DNA of 64,000 bases from Chloroflexota bacterium (GCA_016234485.1 JACRBL010000046.1:104820-168819); one strand, 5' to 3'. Numbered from the stretch's first letter, positions 18,276 through 28,038 are shown. Notes: generated by a model not told the origin, from the letters alone. Numbers and translations: made by a program.

Positions 18276-18302
18276 AGTTGGGAGAGGGGCAGGGGGTGAG
18301 GG

Positions 18303-19367
18303 CTAGGCCTTCTTCAACTGCAACAAACCATAGGCCGATTTCAACACTCCCAACACGCTTTCCGCCGAAACCGCCTCGCGCGGACTCGATGCCAGCACCG
18401 TGACAATACCGCCCGCCGTGTCCACTGCGTTGATGGTGTATTCGCCGATCTGGCTATCCACCTTGATTTCGCTGTTCGGCACGATTTTATACATTTCGGA
18501 ATTGACCGCGATCCGCACCTTCAACTCCTGATACGAGCCTTTAAATTTGGCAGGCTTCCACTTGGATTTTCCGCTAACCTTGCCGCGTCCCCAATATCCG
18601 TTCCGTTCCTTCAAGCGTTGAATGCCCGAAACGCGCAGGATATTCCCATCGAAAAGTTTGGCTTTGAAATTCAGCCACTGATCGCGGTAATAGTTCGTCG
18701 TGCGCCCTCGCGCGTCGTTGGCGGCGCGCGCCACTTTTGAAGATTGCCGAGCGCCCGTCAGATCGAGATTGCCGAGGAAGCCTGAGCCAGGGCGGAGATC
18801 GTCGCGCAGGGTTTCGACGATTTTCTCAAACTCGTCAAATTGCGGCGGGAAGGCTTGCACTTGTGAGCGCTTCAAACTGACGCTCAGGACGATTCCGATC
18901 ACCCACAGCGCGATACCGCCTGTGACGAACGCGCACGAGGGCGTGTACCCAAGCAGGAAGATCAGTCCCTCCACCAGCATCAGGCCGAGTCCCAGCCAGA
19001 AGAGCAGGCGCGGCCCCTTGCTCCAACGCGTCTTGGTCGCGTTGACCTTTTCTGCCTGCGCCACCATTGTAGACATATTATCAAGGATGGCACGCGGCTT
19101 GTTGCTGAAATTTAAGTAGAGCGGAGTGAAGTCGCCTTTGGCGCCGCTCGAGAGCGTGGGCGTCGCGCGGACGGGGGAAACGCGCGAGGTGGCCGCGCCC
19201 GCTTGCGGTCGCGCGGGAGGCGTGGCGGTTGTCGTCGCGCGCGTGATGGACATCGTTCCCGCGGGTTTGCGCATCCGTCGAATCACGAACACCGCGATGC
19301 CGACAAACACCAGAGGCATGAAGCAAAAACCAAAGCCTAAAATTGCGTATCCGATCCAGTCTTCCAT
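18303..19367 (-). CDS. Membrane protein of unknown function
   Basis: Start reassigned to MEDWIGYAILG; TM segments. The longer ORF start runs into a palindromic region. Confidence 0.65.
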   Translation of the reverse strand: MEDWIGYAILGFGFCFMPLVFVGIAVFVIRRMRKPAGTMSITRATTTATPPARPQAGAATSRVSPVRATPTLSSGAKGDFTPLYLNFSNKPRAILDNMSTMVAQAEKVNATKTRWSKGPRLLFWLGLGLMLVEGLIFLLGYTPSCAFVTGGIALWVIGIVLSVSLKRSQVQAFPPQFDEFEKIVETLRDDLRPGSGFLGNLDLTGARQSSKVARAANDARGRTTNYYRDQWLNFKAKLFDGNILRVSGIQRLKERNGYWGRGKVSGKSKWKPAKFKGSYQELKVRIAVNSEMYKIVPNSEIKVDSQIGEYTINAVDTAGGIVTVLASSPREAVSAESVLGVLKSAYGLLQLKKA

Positions 19368-19468
19368 GCGGCCTCCAAAGTTGCTCGCAATTGTCCACTT
19401 TTTTAGGCGATGAGTCAAGTGGGATATCTTTCGGCGTGCGTTGACTGCTCGGATAAAATGCGACGCGC

Positions 19469-19506
19469 GGGTTTCCAGCCCGCCCATCCAGGCGGACTGG
19501 AAACCC
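19469..19506. repeat. Hairpin repeat
   Basis: gggtttccagcccgcc-catcca-ggcggactggaaaccc, one mismatch in 16 bp. Confidence 0.7.
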
Positions 19507-19529
19507 ATAAGTCAATATTCGAACAGAGT

Positions 19530-20408
19530 TTACGGCTGACTTCCAACTAGAATTTCGTCAACTTTGTCTTTGCCCAACAAGTGATGTACAAGAGGAATGT
19601 TTAAGTAAGGTTCCTTATCTCTAAGGATCATTTTGACAAGATGCAGGTCGTCGAATTTTTCCTTATTGTTCACGTGAGTGTAGTAGTGTTCTTTCATAAA
19701 GTCAAACATCCCCCCTTCTTCGCGTTTTACCGACAAAAACAACGGCGACTCGTTGCCTGATTTATGGGAACCGTAGACGCCCCAATATATTTTGTTATCC
19801 ACTCGATATACGCTCACATAAGGGCAGGCTTTCATGAGGAGAATTTCCACACTACCCATTTGAGATAGTTTACCGATTTTCTTCGAGCGAACGTTGTACT
19901 CAGTGAATAGTTTCTTGTAAAATTGGATCGCCAATTTAACGCTGTTCAATTGGCGGTTGCGAAGTTCATCCGCGGAAATATGATCCTCTCCCGCGCGCTG
20001 AACAAGAAATTCGGCGTCGGGGTGAACAAAGATCAGCCGCAACCGAAGCCGATGACTAAATATCCGATCAAAAATTTCTTCGCGCGAATCGGTGACAAAT
20101 TCATTCAACGCTTCGGTAATACTGACTCCAAAAATATCCACTTTTTTGGCGCGATATTTGGAAGCATAAAACAACTGATCTACATCCAGACGTTGTTGGG
20201 CAATTAGCTTACTATCTTCTCGTTCTTTTTCCGTAAAAAGTTTGTCTATAAAATTGACCCCGCCCGTGGCTATTAACCCTGTCCCCATCGCTTCCAACAA
20301 AATTTTGACGTGGGGTTGAGATATATTGATCGCCCACAGCAGTAAAGCCGCCCCCGCGCAAATCAACACAATATTCACAAGCAAGATTTGTCTTCGATCC
20401 AGGTTCAT
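19530..20408 (-). CDS. Two-TM membrane protein with possible PLD-like cytosolic domain
   Basis: N-terminal TM helices; KKVDIFGVSITEALNEF ... LRLIFVHPDAEFL ... SVEILLMKACPYVSVYRVDNKIYWGVY. Confidence 0.45.
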   Translation of the reverse strand: MNLDRRQILLVNIVLICAGAALLLWAINISQPHVKILLEAMGTGLIATGGVNFIDKLFTEKEREDSKLIAQQRLDVDQLFYASKYRAKKVDIFGVSITEALNEFVTDSREEIFDRIFSHRLRLRLIFVHPDAEFLVQRAGEDHISADELRNRQLNSVKLAIQFYKKLFTEYNVRSKKIGKLSQMGSVEILLMKACPYVSVYRVDNKIYWGVYGSHKSGNESPLFLSVKREEGGMFDFMKEHYYTHVNNKEKFDDLHLVKMILRDKEPYLNIPLVHHLLGKDKVDEILVGSQP

Positions 20409-20578
20409 CGTGCCCTCCTTGAGCAGTAGACTGGGATATAAAAATTATACATCCGATACTTGTTTGCTTCCTGCCACTTTTCCATGGTGTAGCGCGGGAA
20501 GACGCGGCCGACGTAATAGCCCGATTGCCCGATTTGCAATGTTTCAACGCGCTCCTTCCCTACGGTATAATTGCCCCC

Positions 20579-21649
20579 ATGCAACCACAAATTATCGGTG
20601 TCCGATTCTCAAAGATCGGCAAAATTTACCATTTCGACGGCTCCGCCGTCGCGGACGTTCAAGTTGGAGAGCATGTCATCGTGGATACCTCGCGAGGGAA
20701 GAATCTCGGCGAGGTGGCGATTCGGCTCAAGGAAACGCCTCCCCCGCCCGAAGATGGCGGGTGGCGTCGGATCGATCGCCGCGCCACCCCGCGCGACCTC
20801 GTGCTCCGACAGTCCTGGCAATCCAAACAGACCGCGGCCATGATCGAATGCCGCGCCCGCGCCTCGGAGCTGGAACTGCACGGCGTCAAGATCGTGGCCG
20901 CCGAATACAACTACGACGGCACGCGCCTCGTCTTCTTGTTCAGCACAGAGACCGAAGACAAGGTGGATCTCAAGTCGCTCAAGCGCGACATGCAGAAGAT
21001 GTTCTCCCAGCCGCAAGTGGAACTCCGCCAGATTGGTCCGCGCGATGTAGCGAAACTGCTCGGCGGCATGGGCGCCTGCGGACTCGAGACGCGCTGTTGC
21101 TCCAAGTTTCTCACCGATTTCAGCCCCATCTCGATCAAGATGGCCAAAGAGCAGGGCATCTCGCTCACGCCCAACGAAATCACCGGCATGTGCGGACGAT
21201 TGCGCTGTTGCCTCGTCTACGAATACGAGCAATATGTGGCGGCGCGCAAGGAACTGCCCAAGCGCAACAAACGCGTCGTCACGCCGCGGGGCGAAGGCAA
21301 AGTCACGGACGTGATGCCGATGAGCGCCACCATCCTCGTCCTGCTCGATAACGACGAACGCCACTACCCCGTCCCGTTCAACCGCGACGAAATCCAACCC
21401 TGGGACGAACTCGAAGCCCTGCGCCGAAAATCCGAAGCGCCCTGCGATCGTCATGAAGGCGGCGGATGCACCTGCGGAAAAGATCGAAAAGAGAAAAGCC
21501 AGAAGAGCGTCGAAACGCAGGAGCCGATTCAAGAATCCAAGCCCCAACCCAGGCCGCAACAAAAGCCCCAACAACAGGCCGAGAAGAAAAAGCCCGAGCG
21601 TCAGGAACGACGCGGCGATCACAGGCGCAGGCCACCTGGAAGGAAATAA
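20579..21649 (+). CDS. ricT: PSP1/RicT-family protein with long basic tail
   Basis: VGVRF..GKIYHFD, ARASELELHGVKIVAAEYNYDGTRLVFLFSTE, GMCGRLRCCLVYEYEQY. Confidence 0.9.
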   Translation: MQPQIIGVRFSKIGKIYHFDGSAVADVQVGEHVIVDTSRGKNLGEVAIRLKETPPPPEDGGWRRIDRRATPRDLVLRQSWQSKQTAAMIECRARASELELHGVKIVAAEYNYDGTRLVFLFSTETEDKVDLKSLKRDMQKMFSQPQVELRQIGPRDVAKLLGGMGACGLETRCCSKFLTDFSPISIKMAKEQGISLTPNEITGMCGRLRCCLVYEYEQYVAARKELPKRNKRVVTPRGEGKVTDVMPMSATILVLLDNDERHYPVPFNRDEIQPWDELEALRRKSEAPCDRHEGGGCTCGKDRKEKSQKSVETQEPIQESKPQPRPQQKPQQQAEKKKPERQERRGDHRRRPPGRK

Positions 21650-21661
21650 ATTCCTTGTTCC

Positions 21662-21682
21662 GTCAGCAGTTGAACTGCTGAC
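21662..21682. repeat. Perfect 21-bp palindrome
   Basis: GTCAGCAGTT-G-AACTGCTGAC; related sequence at 40842-40859. Confidence 0.8.
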
Positions 21683-21734
21683 GCAGCAATTCTCAGTACA
21701 AAGTGTGTTTCTCCCAAAGGCCATCGGGACGATG

Positions 21735-21835
21735 TGCGAGGAACGAAGCAGTCTCCTTCTCGGCAGAGGGGATTGCTTCTGCTGACGGGCTCGCATTGCC
21801 ACTTACTCTGGCGGTCAGCGCCAGGGTACAACTGC
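21735..21835. repeat. Degenerate palindromic element plus small hairpin
   Basis: gaagcagtctcc..ggggattgcttc..gctcgcattgcc followed by acttactctggcggtcagcgccagggtac. Confidence 0.5.
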
Positions 21836-21851
21836 TTGGAAACTTTGAAAA

Positions 21852-22574
21852 ATGGAACCTGGAATCTGGGATTCTCCCAAACAAATCCTCGTCATTCTGG
21901 CTCATCCCGATGATCCAGAATTTTTTTGCGGCGCCACGCTCGCCAAGTGGTCGCGCGCGGGACACACGATTTCCTACACCCTACTGACCTGCGGCGACAA
22001 AGGCTTCAACGACCACACGCCCAAAGACATGACCTCCTCGGACTTGTGCGCGTTGCGGCATGACGAACAACGCGCCGCGGCCAACGTGATCGGCGCGCAG
22101 TCGGTTCATTTTCTGGACCTCGAGGACGGGACCCTCGTCCCCAGCCTGGACCTGCGCCGCGAGGTCGTGCGCGTCATCCGCCGCGCGAAACCCGATATCC
22201 TCGTCACCTGCGATCCGCAAAATCTCTTCGCCCTTTACGGCCTCAACCATCCCGACCACCGCGCCGCGGGACAGATCGTCCTCGACGCGGTTTTTCCTGC
22301 CGCGGGCAACAAGGCCTTCTTCCCCGAACTGCTCGCCGAGGGACTCCAACCGCACATGCCAAAAGAGATCTGGTGCTCGCTCACCAGCCAGCCCAACACC
22401 GTGATGGACGTGACCGAGGCATGGCCGATCAAACTCGAAGCCCTGCTGAATCACAAATCCCAAATCGGCGACGTGGACAAATTCAAAGAGCGGATGAAAT
22501 CGCGCCGCACGGAAGATAGTACCGACGAAAACCCGCGTTACGAAGAAAAATTCCGCGTGGTCAAATACGCGTAA
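21852..22574 (+). CDS. PIG-L/LmbE-family deacetylase
   Basis: ILVILAHPDDPEFFCGATLAKW; NHPDHRAAGQ. Confidence 0.9.
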   Translation: MEPGIWDSPKQILVILAHPDDPEFFCGATLAKWSRAGHTISYTLLTCGDKGFNDHTPKDMTSSDLCALRHDEQRAAANVIGAQSVHFLDLEDGTLVPSLDLRREVVRVIRRAKPDILVTCDPQNLFALYGLNHPDHRAAGQIVLDAVFPAAGNKAFFPELLAEGLQPHMPKEIWCSLTSQPNTVMDVTEAWPIKLEALLNHKSQIGDVDKFKERMKSRRTEDSTDENPRYEEKFRVVKYA

Positions 22575-22634
22575 GTCAAAGGCCGAGTTGACTTACGACT
22601 TTTAACTTTCAACGTTCAACGAATAGGATTTCCC

Positions 22635-23825
22635 ATGCCCAACTTTACCTCCCTCGCCCAAGAACTCTTTCCCTACACCCAAACCCTCCGCCGCGATTTT
22701 CACATGCACCCCGAACTCGGCTTCCGTGAATTTCGCACCAGCGGCATCGTTGCCAAAGAACTGGAAGCCCTCGGACTCGAAGTGACCAAAGGCGTCGGCA
22801 AGACGGGCGTGGTCGCCTTGCTCGAAGGCGCGAAACCTGGCCCCACCCTGCTCCTGCGCTTTGACATGGACGCGCTCCCCATTCTGGAAGACACGGGCGC
22901 GGAATACGCCTCCCAGACCGCGGGCGTGATGCATGCCTGCGGACACGACGGTCACACCGCCATCGGTCTCACCGTGGCGAAGATGCTCACCGCCCAGCGC
23001 GATCAATTGGCGGGCACGGTCAAATTCTGCTTCCAGCCCTCCGAAGAGGGGACGAATGGCGAGGAGATCGGCGGCGCGGGCATGATGATGCGCGACGGCG
23101 TACTCGACTCTCCCAAAGTGGACATGGCCCTCTCGCTTCATCTCTGGAACGAACAGCCGCTCGGCTGGGTGAACGTGGCCGCGGGGCCGATCATGTCTGG
23201 CGCGGAAATGTTCACCATCAAACTGACGGGCAAAGGCGGACACGGCGCCGCGCCCCACACCACTGTTGACCCCATTTTTGCATCAGCGCAGATCGTCAAC
23301 GCCTTGCAGAGCATTGTTGCGCGCAACGTGGCCCCGTTGGAAACCGCCGTCGTGAGCGTGACCGCCATCCGGAGCGGCGACGCGTTCAACGTCATCCCGC
23401 AAGAGGCGGAGCTGCGCGGCACCATCCGCACATTTGACTTGAAGGTGCGCGAGCGCGTCCTCCAGCGCTTCGAGGAGATCGTCATGGGCGTGGCGCAGAG
23501 TTTGGGATGCGTAGCCCAGATCGACCTGAAACGCGTCACGCCCGCGACCGTCAACGACGCGGGGATCGCGGCCAAAGTCCAGGAGACGACGCGGCGCGTC
23601 CTGCCCGAGTCCAATCTCAGCACCGCGCCCTTCGTCACGATGGGCTCGGAGGATATGGGCTTCATGCTCGAGCAGGTTCCGGGCTGTTATTTCCTGATCG
23701 GCTCCGCCAACCGCGAGCGCGGGCTGAACTACGGGCATCATCATCCCAAGTTCGATTTCGACGAGGCCGCCCTGGAGCGCGGCGCGGCGCTGATGGCCTC
23801 CGCCGCGGCGGATCTGTTGAAGTAG
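22635..23825 (+). CDS. M20-family amidohydrolase (hippurate hydrolase/IAA-aa hydrolase-like)
   Basis: RRDFHMHPELGFREFRTS, FDMDALPI, HACGHDGHTAIGL, GGHGAAPHTTVDP. Confidence 0.93.
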   Translation: MPNFTSLAQELFPYTQTLRRDFHMHPELGFREFRTSGIVAKELEALGLEVTKGVGKTGVVALLEGAKPGPTLLLRFDMDALPILEDTGAEYASQTAGVMHACGHDGHTAIGLTVAKMLTAQRDQLAGTVKFCFQPSEEGTNGEEIGGAGMMMRDGVLDSPKVDMALSLHLWNEQPLGWVNVAAGPIMSGAEMFTIKLTGKGGHGAAPHTTVDPIFASAQIVNALQSIVARNVAPLETAVVSVTAIRSGDAFNVIPQEAELRGTIRTFDLKVRERVLQRFEEIVMGVAQSLGCVAQIDLKRVTPATVNDAGIAAKVQETTRRVLPESNLSTAPFVTMGSEDMGFMLEQVPGCYFLIGSANRERGLNYGHHHPKFDFDEAALERGAALMASAAADLLK

Positions 23826-23830
23826 GATCG

Positions 23831-23870
23831 CACAGCGCCAGTCGTTTCGCAAACGGCTGGCGCTGTGTTT
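23831..23870. terminator. Hairpin terminator
   Basis: cacagcgccag..ctggcgctgtg followed by tttt. Confidence 0.8.
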
Positions 23871-23931
23871 TGTGGAAGTCTTGTCGGTTGCGAGGAGTGA
23901 GGGTAGGATTGGGTGAAATCGCGAAGGGATT

Positions 23932-24048
23932 ATGAACGAAGCTAATACTTGCCGAGGTAAGTTGAAGGAATACCAGTCCGCGGGCGGGGAGGAGTTGCCT
24001 GCGTTGATGGCGTCAACATTGGATAAAACATCAAGGTTGAACTATGAT
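23932..24048 (+). pseudogene. HsdS C-terminal tail-like remnant A
   Basis: LKEYQSAGGEELPALMASTLDKTSRLNYDLF aligns with LWGLQSATGEELSALLPSVLDRAFKGEL. Confidence 0.5.
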
Positions 24049-24065
24049 CTTTTTAGGAGGTCAAT

Positions 24066-25493
24066 ATGGTTAGACGATATAGTGCGGTTTTTGGAAGTTC
24101 AGAAAAAGCATTTGAGAAAGCGGGGGTGTTCAATGGTTTTATCGAAGTAGACACAAAACTTTATATTGATCCTCATCTTCTGGAAGGTTCTTCTGCGCCA
24201 GAAATGAAACAGGCAAGTAAAGAGTTCAAGAGATATTTTTCTGAAGTAATAAAGATATTGCGACAAGCACCTAATAAATCTGGCGCATTATGGCGGCAAG
24301 CTGTTCAAAAACTCACATTTCGCGAAATTTCTCAATTAAGCTTAGGATATTCATCAAGTAGTGTAAAGGGAAGCGCAATCGGACCAAAGCTAGCCCGGTC
24401 CATTACACTAACTGCACATGAAATAATCATGGCAGGTATCAATGACCCCGAAATATTTGAGATAATAGGGCTACTTGAAGACGGTATTGGAGCCGATCGA
24501 ATTAGCGATATGACGGCCAAGGTTATTCTTGAATACCTATTGGAGTATTCTCAAAGAATTGTGACACAACTCAAATTGTCACAAAGGGAGTACTCATATA
24601 GAGGCAAATCATATAAGCTACCATTTGACAAAACCACAACCAGACATGTAATATTGTTACCTGCGGATATTTTGCGCAAACTCCCAGTGGCTCATGACTG
24701 GAGTGATATTGATGTCGTTTGTGCTCATAATGATGTATTAAGGCGTGAAGTAAATCAATTGATTGGAAGGACATGGCGAAAAGCGACAACAAAAGTCTCT
24801 AAAAGTGATTTGCGAGATGTAGTGCTTGCTCGCCCGCAAGTGTTAATTGATCTTGTGACCCAATATAAAGCTAAGCAAGGTAAACCATATGATTTTAGTG
24901 TTGACCCCGCCGGGGAAATAACTTGGCATTCCGTCACACACGACTATGCCGACAAATTTCCTTTAGACTTGTCGAGATACAAAAGGATTACTGCCAATCA
25001 AATATTTCCTTTAGTCCAAGAATTGTGTGACCGTTTCAAACAACTTATTGAAAACAATGGTCTTAACGAACTCCTTTATAACGACTCTCGAAAATTGAAG
25101 AATGAACGTGCCGCTCAACTTATATTCTTTGGCGTCGCGGATGCATATTGCCAAGCTAATAATGTTGACATAAACCGAGAGTCGAATGCGGGCAGAGGAC
25201 CTGTTGATTTCAAAATTAGCTACGGATACAACGCTCGAGTCACGGTTGAAATTAAATATTCATCTAACCCTCACTTATTAGATGGATATGCAGAACAACT
25301 AAAAACCTATAACAAGGCTGAAAAGACATCCCACAGTATTTTTCTGGTTATTCAGACTGGTATGCATAAAAAGAAACTGGAAAGTTTAGATAATTTGTGC
25401 AAAGACGCAAAGTCCAAAGGCGAGCAAATTCCAGAGGTCATAATAGTTGATGGACGAAGGTATTCAAGTGCAAGTAAATTGAGAAGAAAGTGA
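24066..25493 (+). CDS. Putative PD-(D/E)XK nuclease, defence-like
   Basis: C-terminal NRESNAGRGPVDFKISYGYNARVTVEIKYSSN (E..GxxxxDF...EIK); strong SD aggaggt. Confidence 0.65.
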   Translation: MVRRYSAVFGSSEKAFEKAGVFNGFIEVDTKLYIDPHLLEGSSAPEMKQASKEFKRYFSEVIKILRQAPNKSGALWRQAVQKLTFREISQLSLGYSSSSVKGSAIGPKLARSITLTAHEIIMAGINDPEIFEIIGLLEDGIGADRISDMTAKVILEYLLEYSQRIVTQLKLSQREYSYRGKSYKLPFDKTTTRHVILLPADILRKLPVAHDWSDIDVVCAHNDVLRREVNQLIGRTWRKATTKVSKSDLRDVVLARPQVLIDLVTQYKAKQGKPYDFSVDPAGEITWHSVTHDYADKFPLDLSRYKRITANQIFPLVQELCDRFKQLIENNGLNELLYNDSRKLKNERAAQLIFFGVADAYCQANNVDINRESNAGRGPVDFKISYGYNARVTVEIKYSSNPHLLDGYAEQLKTYNKAEKTSHSIFLVIQTGMHKKKLESLDNLCKDAKSKGEQIPEVIIVDGRRYSSASKLRRK

Positions 25494-25506
25494 ATTTTGC
25501 TATTCA

Positions 25507-25625
25507 TGGATAATCTAATTTCATCGCAGGTTAACGCGTTGTGGGGGTTACAGTCCGCTACGGGGGAGGAGTTGTCCGCGTTGTTACCGTCCGTGCTGGA
25601 TAGGGCGTTCAAGGGTGAGTTGTAG
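25507..25625 (+). pseudogene. HsdS C-terminal tail remnant B
   Basis: MDNLISSQVNALWGLQSATGEELSALLPSVLDRAFKGEL*, typical type I S-subunit C-terminus. Confidence 0.7.
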
Positions 25626-25636
25626 GAGATGAGTAA

Positions 25637-26320
25637 ATGTGGGAACTAATTAAAGAATTCGCTGTTTGGACTGGTTGGTTTCCGATAACAATCGGCACTG
25701 TTGTTGTGATATTCTTGGGTAAGTATTTTTACAGCAGAGAGATTGAGTTCAAGGATTCACAAATTGATAAATTGAAATCTGACTTAGAGGACTCAAAGCA
25801 ATACCGAGTTGATGTTTTGGTTCAGAGTCTTTCTGAAAGAGTAAAATTTCAAAACGAGGAAATGGAACGATTACGAGAGGATCAAAATTCATCTAAAGCG
25901 GAACTAACACAAAAAGAAAAGGAACTAAGAATCACTCTAGAAGAAATTCAGACTCTTAGAACTAGCTTGCGTCAATATGAAGATCAACTTAACGACTTGC
26001 TGGACGACGATTCTGATTATTGTCAAATTTGCGATCCTGACGATGAACACCTAATGGCTAATTCGATTGCCTGGGGCTTCGGTGGGGATGAATTAGTCGG
26101 TGATGTTCTTCTTGTTGACAAAGAAGGAACCTGTTGCTATTGCGGTTCAACAAGCATAAAATGCAAGTTATGTGGTGCAGTTACAGGCATAAACTATGAT
26201 TCTTCCGACGAAAGGTTTGAGTGTGAAGGGGGATGTGGAACGATTTTCGAACCGTTATCCTTTTTTGGTGATAAATCCATTGAGCACAAGATAAAAGTGT
26301 ACAGAAATTATGATGAATGA
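25637..26320 (+). CDS. Membrane-anchored coiled-coil protein with CxxC zinc-ribbon clusters
   Basis: N-terminal TM, long heptad region, CQIC, CCYCGSTSIKCKLCG, CEGGCG. Confidence 0.65.
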   Translation: MWELIKEFAVWTGWFPITIGTVVVIFLGKYFYSREIEFKDSQIDKLKSDLEDSKQYRVDVLVQSLSERVKFQNEEMERLREDQNSSKAELTQKEKELRITLEEIQTLRTSLRQYEDQLNDLLDDDSDYCQICDPDDEHLMANSIAWGFGGDELVGDVLLVDKEGTCCYCGSTSIKCKLCGAVTGINYDSSDERFECEGGCGTIFEPLSFFGDKSIEHKIKVYRNYDE

Positions 26321-26467
26321 AATAGTTCACTGTGATATTGGCACCAATCTAGATAGGTTGCTGGCGAAGGTCAATGCGTTGCGGGGGGGGCAGTCGCAAA
26401 GTCAAGAGGAATTGGATACTTTGCTGCCGTCCGTGCTGGATAGGGCGTTTCGAGGAGAACTACGATG
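26312..26467 (+). pseudogene. HsdS C-terminal tail remnant C
   Basis: LDRLLAKVNALRGGQSQSQEELDTLLPSVLDRAFRGEL; shares ccgtccgtgctggatagggcgtt with remnant B. Confidence 0.7.
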
Positions 26468-26515
26468 GTAAAAGTGAATAGGCAATCAAAGTACAGATTG
26501 CAAGGATGAGCAAAC

Positions 26516-27094
26516 ATGATAGAAATTTTCATTGACCGCTTGGTTGAACTACTTAAAACAAAGCAAGAAAATAAAGAAAAACTTTTTGCAAATTTTGTTC
26601 AACCAGCTTACGAATCCTTTGAAAGAGCACATCAAAGGTATATCGAATGTTTTCAAGAATATCAAAAGTTCTTATCTACACAAACCGAACTCAACGCCAA
26701 TACTATTAGAGAACTTTTGGTGAGATTGAGGCAGGATTCACTATGGGAACAAAATATCCGTCAGTCCGCAATTGCAGAAGCTGAATGGCTGACAGATTCT
26801 CATAGGTATAATTTTATTCCCTTTATAAATGCTATAAAAAACTATTTTGAAGAACCCGTCTCTGGAAAAACAAAAATGGTGCAGTCTGCAATTGACGCGT
26901 CAATGTTGTCTAATTCGCCAAGAGTTTTTCTTTATAACGTGTTGACAATGTTACTCATATCAACACAAGACGAAAAAATGCGAAAAAGAGTAAGCAAAGC
27001 TGGGCTTGATGAGACAATAAAACATCTTCAAAGGAATCGACTTATCGTTCAGAAGGAATATCTTGCCGCAAAAAAGTATTTGCTTCAAAGGTAG
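26516..27094 (+). CDS. Helical hypothetical protein
   Basis: 192-aa ORF in the same strand order; no recognised family. Confidence 0.55.
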   Translation: MIEIFIDRLVELLKTKQENKEKLFANFVQPAYESFERAHQRYIECFQEYQKFLSTQTELNANTIRELLVRLRQDSLWEQNIRQSAIAEAEWLTDSHRYNFIPFINAIKNYFEEPVSGKTKMVQSAIDASMLSNSPRVFLYNVLTMLLISTQDEKMRKRVSKAGLDETIKHLQRNRLIVQKEYLAAKKYLLQR

Positions 27095-27366
27095 GCTAAG
27101 ATAACTAAGATCAATGTGGTGCAGGAGCTGTGAAAAAAAACTGGCATGTGGCACACTAAGTTTGTCGAAGTGCCTCCGCGAAAACCTGGTGGTTTGTGTG
27201 CTTTGTCCACGCGAGCGTCACAATTGACTCACTCCACGATGAGACATGTGAGGTTTACTGGCGCGGTACGAAATATACGAGGGGTCTGAAATCCAATACT
27301 TGACACCTCCCCCCAAGCGTACTATACTCCAATCATCCTATTCATCTGATTAATCACAATCATCCG

Positions 27367-28038
27367 ATGTTACGAGACCGCCCACTCTCCGAATTTCTGC
27401 AATATCTCGTCGCTCACGAGCAGACCGACCAGCCTCTGCCCGCGTTGACGGCGTTAAGCGCCGAGTTGGGCGTCTCGGTCGCTTCGCTGCGCGAACAGCT
27501 GGAGGTGGCGCGCGCCCTCGGTCTCGTCGAAGTGAAGCCGCGCACGGGGATTCGTCGTCAGCCGTATAACTTCCTGCCCGCCGTCCGTCAAAGTCTGCAA
27601 TACGCCCTCGCCCTCGATAAAAACAATTTCATCGCCTTCGCCGACCTGCGCCGTCACATCGAAACCGCATACTGGCACGAGGCCGTCCAGCTTCTCAGCG
27701 CCGAAGATCACGCCGCGCTCCAATCGCTCGTGGCGCGCGCCTGGAAAAAACTGCGCGGCTCGCCTATCGAAATTCCCCACAACGAACATCGCGAATTGCA
27801 CCTTGTCATCTACCGCCGACTCGACAACCCCTTTGTCCTTGGCATTTTGCAGGCCTATTGGGACGCCTACGAAACTGTCGGCCTCAACGTCTTCACCGAC
27901 TACAACTACCTCACCGAAGTCTGGACCTACCACCAAAAAATGGTGGACTCCATCTGCAACGGAAAATTCGACGCCGGCTACGAAGCCCTCACCGAACATT
28001 CGGACTTGATTAACCAATTGCTCTCGTCTTCAAAATGA
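27367..28038 (+). CDS. GntR/FadR-like transcriptional regulator (FCD domain)
   Basis: LSAELGVSVASLREQLEVARALGLVEVKPRTGIRR plus all-helical effector domain. Confidence 0.8.
   Translation: MLRDRPLSEFLQYLVAHEQTDQPLPALTALSAELGVSVASLREQLEVARALGLVEVKPRTGIRRQPYNFLPAVRQSLQYALALDKNNFIAFADLRRHIETAYWHEAVQLLSAEDHAALQSLVARAWKKLRGSPIEIPHNEHRELHLVIYRRLDNPFVLGILQAYWDAYETVGLNVFTDYNYLTEVWTYHQKMVDSICNGKFDAGYEALTEHSDLINQLLSSSK

Noticed and set aside
20609-21802. 397-aa - ORF antisense to ricT
   Set aside because: Antisense artefact; ricT motifs are unambiguous
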